NCBI RefSeq assembly: GCF_030408615.1 | Contig: NZ_CP047187.1 | Coordinates: forward strand, 1,612,001 to 1,676,000 | Source: Corynebacterium bovis DSM 20582 = CIP 54.80 | GTDB lineage: Bacteria > Actinomycetota > Actinomycetes > Mycobacteriales > Mycobacteriaceae | Length of the DNA: 64,000 bases | Direction: 5' to 3' | In this document: piece after piece, positions 56,146 through 64,000 of the stretch | How the letters are laid out: each line of letters starts with the position of its first letter | Position numbering within the stretch: position 1 is the first letter of the stretch | The notes under the pieces: model-generated | Told to the model about the DNA's origin: nothing | The model's input: only the letters and a program-made list of their open reading frames with translations | The model's database searches: none | Program-made: the position numbers and the translations under genes

Positions 56146-57339
56146 GTGCCCACACCACCCTCCAGCGACATGCCCTCGCCCGACACCGCCGCCACCGGCC
56201 CGAACGCCGCCACCGGCCCCGACGTCGCCGGCGGCCGGGGCCCCGCGCGCTCGACGGCCGCGGACGTGACCTCGGCCCTCGACGAGGGACAACTCCCGTC
56301 GTCGTACTTCACGTGGCCGGGGGTCCTCGACCGCATCGGCCGCCGGGAGGAGCTCAGCGAGTCCCAGGTGACCTGGGCCGTCCGCGAGATCATGGCCGGG
56401 GAGGCCTCCCCCGCCCGCATCGCGGCGTTCGCCTTCGGCATCCGCGTCAAGGGCATCTCCGCCGCCGAGCTCGCGGCGGCCGCCGGGGCGATGCGGGAGT
56501 TCGCCACGTCCGTCGACTTCTCGGACATCCCGGGGACGGTCGACATCGTCGGTACCGGGGGCGACGGCCACCACACGGTGAACATCTCGACGATGGCCTC
56601 CTTCGTCGTCGCCGGCGCCGGGGTGCCGGTGGTCAAGCACGGCAACCGCGCCGCGTCGTCGAAGTGCGGCGGTGCGGACATGCTCGAGGCCCTCGGCCTG
56701 GACATCGACCGCGACCCGCGGACCGTGCACGACGACGCCCTGGCCACGAACTTCGCCTTCATGTTCTCGAAGACGTACCACCCGGCCATGCGGTACGCGG
56801 GCCCGATCCGCTCCGACCTCGGGGTCCCGACCATCTTCAACCTGCTCGGCCCGATGACCAACCCGGCCCAGCCGGACTACGGGCTCATCGGCTGCGCGTT
56901 CCGCGACATGATGCCGATCGTCGGCGGGGCGTTCGCCCACCAGGGCAGCCGGGTGCTCATCGTCCGTGGCCTCGACGGCATGGACGAGGTCAGCATCTGC
57001 GCGCCGACGGAGGTCGTGACGGTCGACGCGGAGGGGCGGACCGGTGAGGCGGTCATCAACCCGCGCTCGCTCGGGCTCGACGTCTACGACCCGGACAGTC
57101 TGCGTGGCGGCGACCCGGAGTACAACGCGCGGGTCGCCCGCGACCTCATGGCCGGACAGGTCCACGGCGCGGTCAAGGACGCGGTCCTGATCAACGCCGC
57201 GGCAGCCCTGGTGGCGGTCCACGGCTGGGAGGAGGAGGGGCTCATCCCCGCGTTGCGGTCGCAGCTCGTCGTCGCCCGCCGGTCGCTGGAGTCCGGGGCC
57301 GCCCTGCGGACCATGGAGCAGGTCGTCAACCGTCCCTGA
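56146..57339 (+). CDS. trpD: Anthranilate phosphoribosyltransferase
   Basis: A 397-residue enzyme joining anthranilate to phosphoribosyl pyrophosphate in tryptophan synthesis. GTGGDGHHTVNISTM binds PRPP, VKHGNRAASSKCGGADMLEA is the signature, and LLGPMTNPAQPDYGLIG matches the family. The first 45 residues are a disordered extension. The GTG at 56146 has GAAAGG about 9 nt upstream. No other trp gene is nearby. Its position between the ctaE-qcr and ctaC genes matches mycobacteria rather than C. glutamicum. Confidence 0.95.
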   Translation: MPTPPSSDMPSPDTAATGPNAATGPDVAGGRGPARSTAADVTSALDEGQLPSSYFTWPGVLDRIGRREELSESQVTWAVREIMAGEASPARIAAFAFGIRVKGISAAELAAAAGAMREFATSVDFSDIPGTVDIVGTGGDGHHTVNISTMASFVVAGAGVPVVKHGNRAASSKCGGADMLEALGLDIDRDPRTVHDDALATNFAFMFSKTYHPAMRYAGPIRSDLGVPTIFNLLGPMTNPAQPDYGLIGCAFRDMMPIVGGAFAHQGSRVLIVRGLDGMDEVSICAPTEVVTVDAEGRTGEAVINPRSLGLDVYDPDSLRGGDPEYNARVARDLMAGQVHGAVKDAVLINAAAALVAVHGWEEEGLIPALRSQLVVARRSLESGAALRTMEQVVNRP

Positions 57340-57418
57340 GGTCACCGGGCCCTCGCCCGGGGTCATGTCACCGGGCTGTCGCCCCGGGGCGGTGTCCTCC
57401 CCCCCCATCAACGCACGA

Positions 57419-57461
57419 GACGACGGGGCACCCACAGGAAGGATGTGGGTGCCCCGTCGTC
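57419..57461. terminator. 18-bp bidirectional terminator trpD/ctaF
   Basis: An 18-bp perfect stem (57419-57436 with 57444-57461; core GGGGCACCCACA/TGTGGGTGCCCC) and a GGAAGGA loop lie between the convergent genes. Confidence 0.8.
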
Positions 57462-57556
57462 GTGTCGGGTCACGGGCACCGGCGGCGGTCGGGCGTCACA
57501 CGCCTCCGCCCGCCGATGCCGGCCGGGGACCGGTCACCGGGTCTCCGGTCGACCGG

Positions 57557-57988
57557 TCAGTGCTTCTCCGGCGGAACGCCGTACTGCAGGTTGAGCTTCG
57601 TCGCGGCCCAGATGAGGATGACCGCGCCGGCGACGATCATCCACAGGTGCCAGAAGGCGATCCCGTAGCCGATGACGGCGACGCCGCACGTCATCGCGAA
57701 GGGCCAGATCGAGCTCGCGGAGAAGAAGCCGAGCACACCGGCGCCGTCCTCGATCTCCGCCTCCTCCCAGTCGTGGGGGGCGATGTCGGACTTGCTGTCC
57801 GTGAGGTGGAGGTACGCCGCGAGCATGAGGCTCAGGAGCGTCGCGAGTGCCAGCGCCGTCCCGCCGGCCCACTCGATGCCGACCCGGCTGCCCGGGTCGC
57901 TCACCAGGCCGGTGGCGACGAAGTAGAACACGGTCATGACGACGAAGAAGGCCGACAACCCGTAGAAGATCTTCGATGCGGAGTTCAT
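57557..57988 (-). CDS. ctaF: Cytochrome c oxidase subunit IV (actinobacterial)
   Basis: A 143-residue subunit IV of aa3 oxidase with four helices (about residues 5-25, 40-60, 92-110, 114-132). IFYGLSAFFVVMTVFY near the N-terminus and WEEAEIEDGAGVLGFFS with WPF are the family's marks. It is 29 nt after ctaC and surely in the same mRNA. Confidence 0.95.
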   Translation of the reverse strand: MNSASKIFYGLSAFFVVMTVFYFVATGLVSDPGSRVGIEWAGGTALALATLLSLMLAAYLHLTDSKSDIAPHDWEEAEIEDGAGVLGFFSASSIWPFAMTCGVAVIGYGIAFWHLWMIVAGAVILIWAATKLNLQYGVPPEKH

Positions 57989-58017
57989 GGTCTCTATCCT
58001 CTTCTCTGCCGCCGGGC

Positions 58018-59124
58018 CTACGCAGCCTGGTTGCGGTCGACGCTGTTGTTGCCGTCGCGGGTCATCTCACGGCCCGGGACGAACGGCTTCGTCGAGGTCG
58101 CGAAGCCCTTCTCACCGATCGACTCGAGGGCCTCGGAGTTCGGGGCCTTGGGGTGCTGCTCCCGGTACTGGATGTAGCTGGTGAACTTCTCCGGGGAGAC
58201 GACGCGGACCTCGAAGTTCATCATCGCGTGGTAGGTGCCGCACATCTCGGCGCAGCGGCCGACGAAGGCGCCCTCCTGGTCGATCGAGGAGATCTGGAAC
58301 CGCCGCTCCGACTGGTTGGCCTCCGGGTGCGGGAAGACGTCCCGCTTGAAGAGGAACTCCGGAACCCAGAAGGAGTGGATGACGTCCGCGGACGCGAGGT
58401 TGAACTCGATCGGCGTGTTCGACGGGAGCACGAGGACCGGAACCTCCTCGGTCGAGCCGAGCGTCTCGATCTTGTCGAAGTTCAGGTACGAGTAGTCGTC
58501 CTTCGCGCGGCCGTGGATCGGGCCGACGGACTCACCCTCCTCGCCGCGGGTGGTCGACTCGAACTGCGACCCCTCGGCCTTGTCCTGGGCCTCGCGGTCG
58601 ACGCCCTGGTAGGTCGTCCCGCCGTTGAGCGAGGCGTCGACCTCGCCGTAGCCGAACTTCCAGTTCCACTGGAAGCCCGTGACGTCGACCTTGACCTTCG
58701 GGTCCTTGTCCTGGGCCGTCACCGTGCCCTGGGTCTGGACGGTGAAGAAGAACAGGACCATGACGATGAGGATCGGGATGGTCGTGAGCACGAGCTCAAG
58801 GGGCACGTTGTACCCGGTCTGCCGGGGGAACTCCCCCTTGCCCTTCTTCTCGGCACGCTTGGCGCTGAAATTCACCACGGCGAAAATCAGGAGGCCCCAC
58901 ATGACGATGCCGATGATCCAGGCCGCGACCCAGACCCAGACCCAGAAGTTGCCCATCTGGGTCGCCTCGGGGGTGATGCCCTTCGGCCAGCCGAAGCGGA
59001 GTGCCCGGAAAAATGCGTTGTCCGGCGGATTCACGCCACAGCCTGCCAGGAGCAGCGAGCTTGCACCCAGGACGCCGGCCAGAGCCAGCTTCCGGGTCTT
59101 TGAGAGCGCCATGCGGTGTTCCAC
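58018..59124 (-). CDS. ctaC: Cytochrome c oxidase subunit II
   Basis: A 368-residue subunit II. An N-terminal lipoprotein signal ends in LLAGC near residue 28, so the mature protein is probably lipid-anchored. Two helices follow (about 55-80 and 105-130). The CuA site is complete: DVIHSFWVPEF upstream and CAEMCGTYHAMMNFEV downstream. An acidic insertion about residues 165-215 is typical of actinobacterial CtaC and contacts QcrC. GTG 59124 has GAGGAAGG at about 10 nt; ATG 59112 is an alternative. Confidence 0.96.
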   Translation of the reverse strand: MEHRMALSKTRKLALAGVLGASSLLLAGCGVNPPDNAFFRALRFGWPKGITPEATQMGNFWVWVWVAAWIIGIVMWGLLIFAVVNFSAKRAEKKGKGEFPRQTGYNVPLELVLTTIPILIVMVLFFFTVQTQGTVTAQDKDPKVKVDVTGFQWNWKFGYGEVDASLNGGTTYQGVDREAQDKAEGSQFESTTRGEEGESVGPIHGRAKDDYSYLNFDKIETLGSTEEVPVLVLPSNTPIEFNLASADVIHSFWVPEFLFKRDVFPHPEANQSERRFQISSIDQEGAFVGRCAEMCGTYHAMMNFEVRVVSPEKFTSYIQYREQHPKAPNSEALESIGEKGFATSTKPFVPGREMTRDGNNSVDRNQAA

Positions 59125-59522
59125 GCGAGTATGCCTTCCTCGATCACACGTCGTGTTGCCTCGGGTCAACCTGTCACACCGCCTGCAGTACGCGGTACGA
59201 CAGACCCGGTTCACCCGGAACCTTAGTCCATCACGGCGCAGGACTCTGCATCACCGTCACCGGTTGTCCCTTTTCGGGGTTGGCCGACGCCACACGGGAC
59301 ACCATTCCCGCTGCCCCGCACCCGGGCCCCCGGTCGCCTCCCCGGCCCGGACGGCGTCGTCCGGACCACCCCGGTGTTCCTCCGCGGGGCTGTCCGGGGC
59401 TCCGGGTACTGTTGGGACATCCACCGGGGCCGTCCCGCCCACCGGGACGGATCGGCGGCGGTCCCTGCCCGCCCTCCGTGTCCCCTCCCCTGTCCCCAAC
59501 CCATGGAGTTGAACCTCTCACT
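59125..59522. other. Divergent ctaC/ltsA gap
   Basis: About 400 bases without a gene. For ctaC, candidate elements are TAAGGT (59220-59225, minus) and a TTGACC near 59165. For ltsA, TACTGT at 59407-59412 would give a leader of about 100 nt. No strong terminator or repeat is seen. Confidence 0.5.
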
Positions 59523-61460
59523 ATGTGCGGCCTGCTTGGATTCCTCTCGTCCGACGGCTCCGCCGGCATCGTCGTCGACGCCGTCACCGAGGCCCTGCCC
59601 TGCATGCACCACCGCGGTCCGGACGACAGCGGCACGTGGCACGACGACGACGTCGTCTTCGGCTTCAACCGCCTGTCGATCATCGACATCGCACATTCCC
59701 ACCAGCCGCTGCGCTGGGGCCCCCCGGAGTCCCCGGACCGGTACGCCCTGACCTTCAACGGTGAGATCTACAACTACGTCGAGCTCCGGGAGGAGCTCCG
59801 GGCGGCCGGCCACGAGTTCCGGACCGACGGCGACTCGGAGACGATCGTCGTCGGGTTCCACCACTGGGGTGCCGACGTCGTCGAGCACCTCCGGGGCATG
59901 TTCGCCTTCGCGGTGTGGGACTCCGTCGAGCGGACGCTGTTCCTCGCCCGCGACCCGTTCGGCATCAAGCCGATGTACATCGCGACGACGGACGCGGGGA
60001 CGGTCTTCGCGAGCGAGAAGAAGTGCATCCTCTCCATGGCCGGGACCATCGGTCTCGACGAGAGCCTTGACCCGCGTGCGATCGAGCACTACACCGACCT
60101 CCAGTACGTTCCGGAGCCGGAGTCCCTCCACGCCGCCGTCCGGCGCCTGGAGTCCGGCTGCCACGCGACCGTCGCCCCGGGCGGCGAGGTCACGCAGACC
60201 CGCTACTTCCGCCCGCGGTTCCCGGTGACCCCGGTGCGGTCCGGGGAGGAGGACGCCCTCTTCCGCAGGATCGCCGCGGCGCTGGAGGACTCCGTCGAGA
60301 AGCACATGCGGGCCGACGTCACGGTCGGGTCGTTCCTCTCCGGCGGGATCGACTCCACCGCGATCGCCGCGCTGGCGAAGCGTCACAACCCGGACCTCCT
60401 GACGTTCACCACCGGCTTCGAGCGCAACGGGTACTCCGAGGTCGACGTCGCGGCGGAGTCGGCCCGCGCCATCGGGGCCGAGCACATCGTCAAGGTCGTC
60501 TCCCCGGAGGAGTTCGCCGAGGCCGTGCCCCGCATCATCTGGTACCTCGACGACCCCGTGGCCGACCCCGCCCTCATGCCGCTGTACTTCGTCGCCGCGG
60601 AGGCCCGCAAGCACGTCAAGGTCGTCCTGTCCGGCGAGGGCGCCGACGAGCTCTTCGGCGGCTACACGATCTACCGGGAGCCGCTGTCCCTCGCGCCGTT
60701 CGAGAAGATCCCCGCCCCGCTGACGTCCGTGCTGTCCCGGCTCGGCGACGCGCTGCCCGACGGGATGCGGGGCAAGTCGCTCCTCCAGCGCGGCACGACG
60801 CCGCTCGAGGACCGGTACTACGGCAACGCCCGCTCGTTCAGCTACCCGCAGCTGGAACGGGTCCTCCGCGACGCCCGGCCGGAGTGGGACCACCGGGAGG
60901 TCACCGCGCCGATCTACGCCGAGTCCCGCGACATGGACCCGGTCGCGCGCATGCAGCACCTGGACCTGTTCACGTGGCTGCGCGGCGACATCCTCGTCAA
61001 GGCGGACAAGATCACGATGGCGAACTCCCTGGAGCTGCGCGTTCCGTTCCTCGACCGCGCGGTCTTCGACGTCGCCCAGACGATCCCCCACGAGCTCAAG
61101 CTCAGCCACGGGACGACGAAGTACGCGCTCCGCAAGGCCCTGGAACTCATCGTGCCGGAGCACGTCATCAACCGGAAGAAGCTCGGGTTCCCGGTGCCGA
61201 TCCGGCACTGGCTCGCCGGGCCGGAGCTCTACGACTGGGCGCGCCGCACCATCGAGGACTCGCAGACGGACCACATCTTCAACAAGGCCGAGGTGCTCTC
61301 CATGCTCGACGAGCACCGCCGGTCGATGACCTCCGGGTCCGGCCCCGACCACTCCCGGCGGCTGTGGACGGTCATCGCGTTCATGATCTGGCACGGCATC
61401 TTCGTGGAGAAGCGCATCACCCCGGACATCGACCAGCGGGACTACCCGGTCGAACTCTGA
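59523..61460 (+). CDS. ltsA: Asparagine synthetase-like amidotransferase LtsA
   Basis: A 645-residue class II glutamine amidotransferase/AsnB-fold enzyme. It begins MCGLLGF; Cys2 is the glutaminase nucleophile after Met removal, so ATG 59523 is certain. The N-domain has FNGEIYNY and DPFGIKPMY, and the synthetase domain has the ATP loop SFLSGGIDST and the GEGADELFGGY motif. In C. glutamicum LtsA (and AsnB in mycobacteria) amidates meso-diaminopimelate in peptidoglycan, conferring lysozyme resistance; that is the likely role here, next to respiratory genes as in C. glutamicum. Confidence 0.94.
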   Translation: MCGLLGFLSSDGSAGIVVDAVTEALPCMHHRGPDDSGTWHDDDVVFGFNRLSIIDIAHSHQPLRWGPPESPDRYALTFNGEIYNYVELREELRAAGHEFRTDGDSETIVVGFHHWGADVVEHLRGMFAFAVWDSVERTLFLARDPFGIKPMYIATTDAGTVFASEKKCILSMAGTIGLDESLDPRAIEHYTDLQYVPEPESLHAAVRRLESGCHATVAPGGEVTQTRYFRPRFPVTPVRSGEEDALFRRIAAALEDSVEKHMRADVTVGSFLSGGIDSTAIAALAKRHNPDLLTFTTGFERNGYSEVDVAAESARAIGAEHIVKVVSPEEFAEAVPRIIWYLDDPVADPALMPLYFVAAEARKHVKVVLSGEGADELFGGYTIYREPLSLAPFEKIPAPLTSVLSRLGDALPDGMRGKSLLQRGTTPLEDRYYGNARSFSYPQLERVLRDARPEWDHREVTAPIYAESRDMDPVARMQHLDLFTWLRGDILVKADKITMANSLELRVPFLDRAVFDVAQTIPHELKLSHGTTKYALRKALELIVPEHVINRKKLGFPVPIRHWLAGPELYDWARRTIEDSQTDHIFNKAEVLSMLDEHRRSMTSGSGPDHSRRLWTVIAFMIWHGIFVEKRITPDIDQRDYPVEL

Positions 61461-61465
61461 GGCAC

Positions 61466-61560
61466 GGCCCCGCGGCGTCGCCCGGTGCGGGCGGGTCCGG
61501 GGCGTACGGGCCGGAGCGGGCTCCCGTGCGGGCGGGCCCCGCGGTGTCGCCCGGTGCGGG
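61466..61560 (+). repeat. 26-bp direct repeat after ltsA
   Basis: GGCCCCGCGG(C/T)GTCGCCCGGTGCGGG occurs at 61466-61491 and 61535-61560 with one mismatch, before the terminator. Confidence 0.75.
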
Positions 61561-61580
61561 CCGCCCACCCCGCTGTACAC

Positions 61581-61629
61581 ACGGACGCCCCCGGCGTGAC
61601 GGGTCAACCGTCACACCGGGGGCGTCCGT
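61581..61629. terminator. Bidirectional terminator between ltsA and IscA-type gene
   Basis: ACGGACGCCCCCGG and GTGACGG pair with CCGTCAC and CCGGGGGCGTCCGT, a 21-bp stem with one internal mismatch and a GTCAA loop. Confidence 0.85.
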
Positions 61630-61683
61630 CGTCCGGCCGGTCCTGTCAGGACCGCCGGGTCACGGTGAACCCGTTCCTCCGGA

Positions 61684-62043
61684 TCAGCTGAAGGAGTCGC
61701 CGCAGGCGCAGGAGCCGGTGGCGTTGGGGTTGTCGATCGTGAATCCCTGGGACTCGATGGTGTCCGAGAAGTCGATGCGCGCACCGGTCAGGTACGGAGC
61801 GGACATCCGGTCGACGACGAGCGTGACGTTGTCGAACGTGTCGACAAGGTCGCCGTCGAGCGAACGGTCGTCGAAGAACAGCTGGTAGCGCAGGCCCGCG
61901 CACCCGCCCGGCTGGACGGCGATGCGGAGCGAGAGATCGTCCCGGCCCTCCTGGGCCAGCAGAGCGCCGGCCTTCTGCGCGGCGGCCTCAGTGAGCACGA
62001 CACCGGTCGCGGTGGCCGGGGCAGTCGTTTGTGGAGCAGTCAT
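61684..62043 (-). CDS. A-type Fe-S cluster carrier (IscA/ErpA family)
   Basis: A 119-residue HesB/IscA-family protein that carries iron-sulfur clusters to target enzymes. The three conserved cysteines are present in PGGCAGLRY and GSCACGDSF, the latter at the C-terminus as required. VLTEAAAQKAGALLAQEG opens the domain. ATG 62043 has GAGGAGG about 5 nt upstream. Corynebacteria keep it beside ltsA and the cytochrome genes; Rieske (QcrA) could be a client. Confidence 0.94.
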   Translation of the reverse strand: MTAPQTTAPATATGVVLTEAAAQKAGALLAQEGRDDLSLRIAVQPGGCAGLRYQLFFDDRSLDGDLVDTFDNVTLVVDRMSAPYLTGARIDFSDTIESQGFTIDNPNATGSCACGDSFS

Positions 62044-62327
62044 GAATCCTCCTCGGTGGGTTAGACGGAGTCCACGGTACCCCGTCGTCTTCCCTCAACG
62101 CCACACCCCGCCGGACCATTCCGTGCCCGGGGCACCGATCCGTCACGCCCCCCGCCCGGGGCACGGTACGGTCCCTCCTCCGCGCGGGCCGCTGAGCGGC
62201 CCCTCCCGCCCGGGGCACTGATCCGTCGCGCCCCCGCCCGGGCGGACCGTCCCCCGCGGCGTCGGGGCGTCGACCCCCTCCCCCGGCCTCCACGGGACCT
62301 CCTTTGCCGCCCCGCCGGACGCTCATC
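62044..62327. other. GC-rich gap with repeat GCCCGGGGCACYGATCCGTC
   Basis: About 285 bases without a gene. Two copies of GCCCGGGGCACYGATCCGTC with C-rich flanks lie at 62125 and 62208, 83 bp apart. A GGGCCGCTGAGCGGCCCC hairpin lies near 62190. Confidence 0.6.
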
Positions 62328-62333
62328 TAGCCT
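62328..62333 (+). promoter_or_regulatory. Leaderless -10 (TAGCCT) for DUF3043
   Basis: TAGCCT lies 7 nt before GTG 62341. Confidence 0.6.
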
Positions 62334-62340
62334 GGACAGC

Positions 62341-63108
62341 GTGAAGATCCCCTCCTGGAAGTCCCGGACCTCGGGCGACGAGTCGACGACCACCGCTGAC
62401 GGACACGACGCCGCGACCGCCGTCCCGGTGTCGGCGCAGGCAGACACCGGGGGCCCCGACCCCGACGAGACCGACGCCGCCGCCCTGCCGAAGAGCCGCA
62501 CGCCGAAGAAGGGCCGCCCGACCCCGAAGCGCAACGAGGTCGAGCGGCGCGCCGGCGTCCGGAAGTCGCCGTACGACGCCCCGCTCACCCCCGCCGAGGC
62601 CCGCAAGCGCCGCAAGGAGGCCAAGGCCTCCATGTCGCGCGAGGAGTACAAGGCCATGAAGCGCCGCGACCGGGAGAAGGCCGCGGCGGCGCGCCGGACG
62701 GCCAACGAGCGCATGATGGCCGGCGACGAGCGGTACCTCATGCCCCGCGACCGGGGCGAGGTCCGGAAGTTCGTCCGCGACTGGGTCGACTCGCACCGGT
62801 ATCTCATGAACTTCTTCATGCCCGTCGCCCTCGTGGTGCTCGTCATCATGTTCGTCGGCCTGAAGGTCCCGGCGGTGTCCCAGACCGTGTCGATCGTCCT
62901 CATGGTCCTCGTCATCGTCATGGCGGTCGAGGGCCTGCTGCTCGGCCGGCGGGTCAACCGGGAGGCGCGGGACCGGTTCCCGGGGACGACGGAGACGGGC
63001 GTGGGCCTCGGCTTCTACGCCTTCAGCCGGGCGACGATGATCCGGCGGATGCGCACCCCGGCCCCGCAGGTCGCGGTCGGTGAGGTCCCCGGGGGCCGGT
63101 CGCGGTGA
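62341..63108 (+). CDS. DUF3043 membrane protein
   Basis: A 255-residue protein of the actinobacterial DUF3043 family. An acidic/Thr N-terminus is followed by a very basic, helical segment (about 70-125: PYDAPLTPAEARKRRKEAKA, then DREKAAAARR) and the conserved GDERYLMPRDRGEVRKFVRD motif. Two transmembrane helices lie at about 160-205. The role is unknown; the basic segment could bind nucleic acid or lipid head groups. GTG 62341 is leaderless. It overlaps cobT by GTGA. Confidence 0.9.
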   Translation: MKIPSWKSRTSGDESTTTADGHDAATAVPVSAQADTGGPDPDETDAAALPKSRTPKKGRPTPKRNEVERRAGVRKSPYDAPLTPAEARKRRKEAKASMSREEYKAMKRRDREKAAAARRTANERMMAGDERYLMPRDRGEVRKFVRDWVDSHRYLMNFFMPVALVVLVIMFVGLKVPAVSQTVSIVLMVLVIVMAVEGLLLGRRVNREARDRFPGTTETGVGLGFYAFSRATMIRRMRTPAPQVAVGEVPGGRSR

Positions 63109-64000
63109 CCGGCGACCCGGTGACGTTCGGTGACGTCACGCCCCCCGACGACGACGCCGCCCGCGCCGCACTGACCCGGCTCGCCGGGGTCGCCGTCCCG
63201 GCCGGTGCCGGCGCCACGGTCCGCACCCCGGAGCCCGCGGTCGCGCGGGTCGCCGGGTGGCTCGCCGCCCGCGGGTCGTCGGCCTCCGACTGCCGGCTCG
63301 TCATCTTCGCCGGGGACAACGGGGTCGTCACCGACGGGCCCCGGGACGGGGGGCGCGTCACCCTGCTGCCGGAGGGGTTCTCGTCCGACGCCGCGGACGC
63401 CGTCGGGGACGGCTCGGCACCGGTCGTCGCCCTCGCCCACCGGGTCGACGCCGCGCTCCGCCTCGTCGACACCAACCTCCACCGCGGCCCGGCCGTGACC
63501 GGCGCCGCCGCCGACGGCCCCTCGGACGGGGACCGGGACCGGTGGCGCGTGCGGGACAGCTCCGGCGCGGTCGACCGGGAGGACGCGATGTCGGACGACG
63601 AGCTCGAGGCGGCCCTGCGGGTCGGCCGGGACGTCGCCGACCGGGAGATCGACGGTGGGGCTGACCTGCTGCCCACCGGGGAGATCGGCGCGGGGCTCAC
63701 GACGGTCGCCGCGACGGTCGTCTGCGCCGTCTGCCGTGCCGAACCCGTGCGTGCCGTCGGCCCGGGGGCCGGGGTCGACGACACGACGTGGCGGTCGAAG
63801 GTGGCCGTCATCCGGGACGCGCTCTTCCGCGTCCGCCGGCACCGCGACAGCCCGAGGGCGCTCCTGCGGAGCGTGACCTCCCCCGCGGTCGCGGCGGAGG
63901 CCGCGTTCATCGCCCACGCGGCGGAGCGGCGGACCCCCGTCGTGCTCGACGGTGTCGCCTCCGCGGCGGCCGCGGTGGTCGCGGATCTGCTCTGCCCGGG
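63105..64000 (+). CDS. cobT: Nicotinate-nucleotide-dimethylbenzimidazole phosphoribosyltransferase, truncated
   Basis: The first 298 residues of a CobT-type enzyme activating dimethylbenzimidazole for the cobamide lower ligand; the frame leaves the window. CRLVIFAGDNGVV resembles the FAGDHGV motif (Asn replaces the usual His), TGEIGAGLTTVAATVV matches GEMGIGNTT, and VVLDGVASAAAAVVADLL matches the late DGF motif. GTG 63105 overlaps the DUF3043 stop as GTGA. cobU, which lies between these genes in C. glutamicum, is absent here. Confidence 0.85.
   Translation, partial: MTGDPVTFGDVTPPDDDAARAALTRLAGVAVPAGAGATVRTPEPAVARVAGWLAARGSSASDCRLVIFAGDNGVVTDGPRDGGRVTLLPEGFSSDAADAVGDGSAPVVALAHRVDAALRLVDTNLHRGPAVTGAAADGPSDGDRDRWRVRDSSGAVDREDAMSDDELEAALRVGRDVADREIDGGADLLPTGEIGAGLTTVAATVVCAVCRAEPVRAVGPGAGVDDTTWRSKVAVIRDALFRVRRHRDSPRALLRSVTSPAVAAEAAFIAHAAERRTPVVLDGVASAAAAVVADLLCP

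Noticed and set aside
61461..61580. Possible small gene after ltsA
   Set aside because: Only GC-rich direct repeats; no start with a ribosome-binding site and no coding signature.

Overview
The window is a very GC-rich (roughly 70% or more by eye) actinobacterial chromosome segment. Gene content and order match the Corynebacterium core genome: dcw division and cell-wall cluster, idsA-mptA, pknL, aroG, mptC, plsC, glk, pimB', two NlpC/P60 hydrolases, qcrCAB-ctaE, ctaFC, ltsA, an IscA-type protein, DUF3043, cobT. The GC content suits a high-GC species such as C. bovis, but species is a guess. There is no rRNA, tRNA, insertion sequence, phage or CRISPR array.

Region 1 (1-9,100): a truncated membrane protein, rluD, lspA, two lipoproteins, ansA, dinP (apparent frameshift) and ileS. 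Region 2 (9,100-32,060) is the division/wall cluster on the minus strand. In transcription order it runs HEPN-like protein, DUF3040 protein, mraZ, rsmH, ftsL-like, ftsI, murE, murF, mraY, murD, ftsW, murG, murC, ftsQ, ftsZ, pgeF, yggS, sepF, yggT, divIVA, a 56-residue membrane protein, then a T-box leader and ileS. Many genes overlap by 1-4 nt, so translation is probably coupled.

Region 3 (32,200-49,620) holds a GNAT protein behind a LexA-type palindrome, metF, idsA, and mannan/PIM glycosyltransferases (mptA, a GT87 enzyme, pimB'). It also has pknL with its divergent Rv2175c-like partner, class II DAHP synthase, an Rv2179c-like exoribonuclease, acyltransferases, glucokinase and two NlpC/P60 proteins. 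Region 4 (49,620-64,000) carries a DEDDh exonuclease, the bc1-aa3 respiratory genes (ctaE-qcrCAB and ctaC-ctaF), trpD inserted between them as in mycobacteria, ltsA, an Fe-S carrier, DUF3043 and the start of cobT.

Together the genes make lipid II, assemble the polar-growth and division machinery, build lipoglycans on polyprenyl-phosphate and PIM anchors, and supply the cytochrome bc1-aa3 chain. A recurring regulatory theme is leaderless transcription: a TANNNT-like hexamer 6-8 nt before the start codon of lspA, ansA, metF, aroG, ctaE, DUF3043 and several others. I found no clearly undescribed multi-gene system. The most interesting signals are non-coding: 10-bp-phased MraZ boxes over the mraZ -10, a 26-bp hairpin between mraZ and rsmH, three hairpins before ftsZ, a LexA-like box beside a HEPN gene, a leader ORF before idsA, and several tandem repeats.
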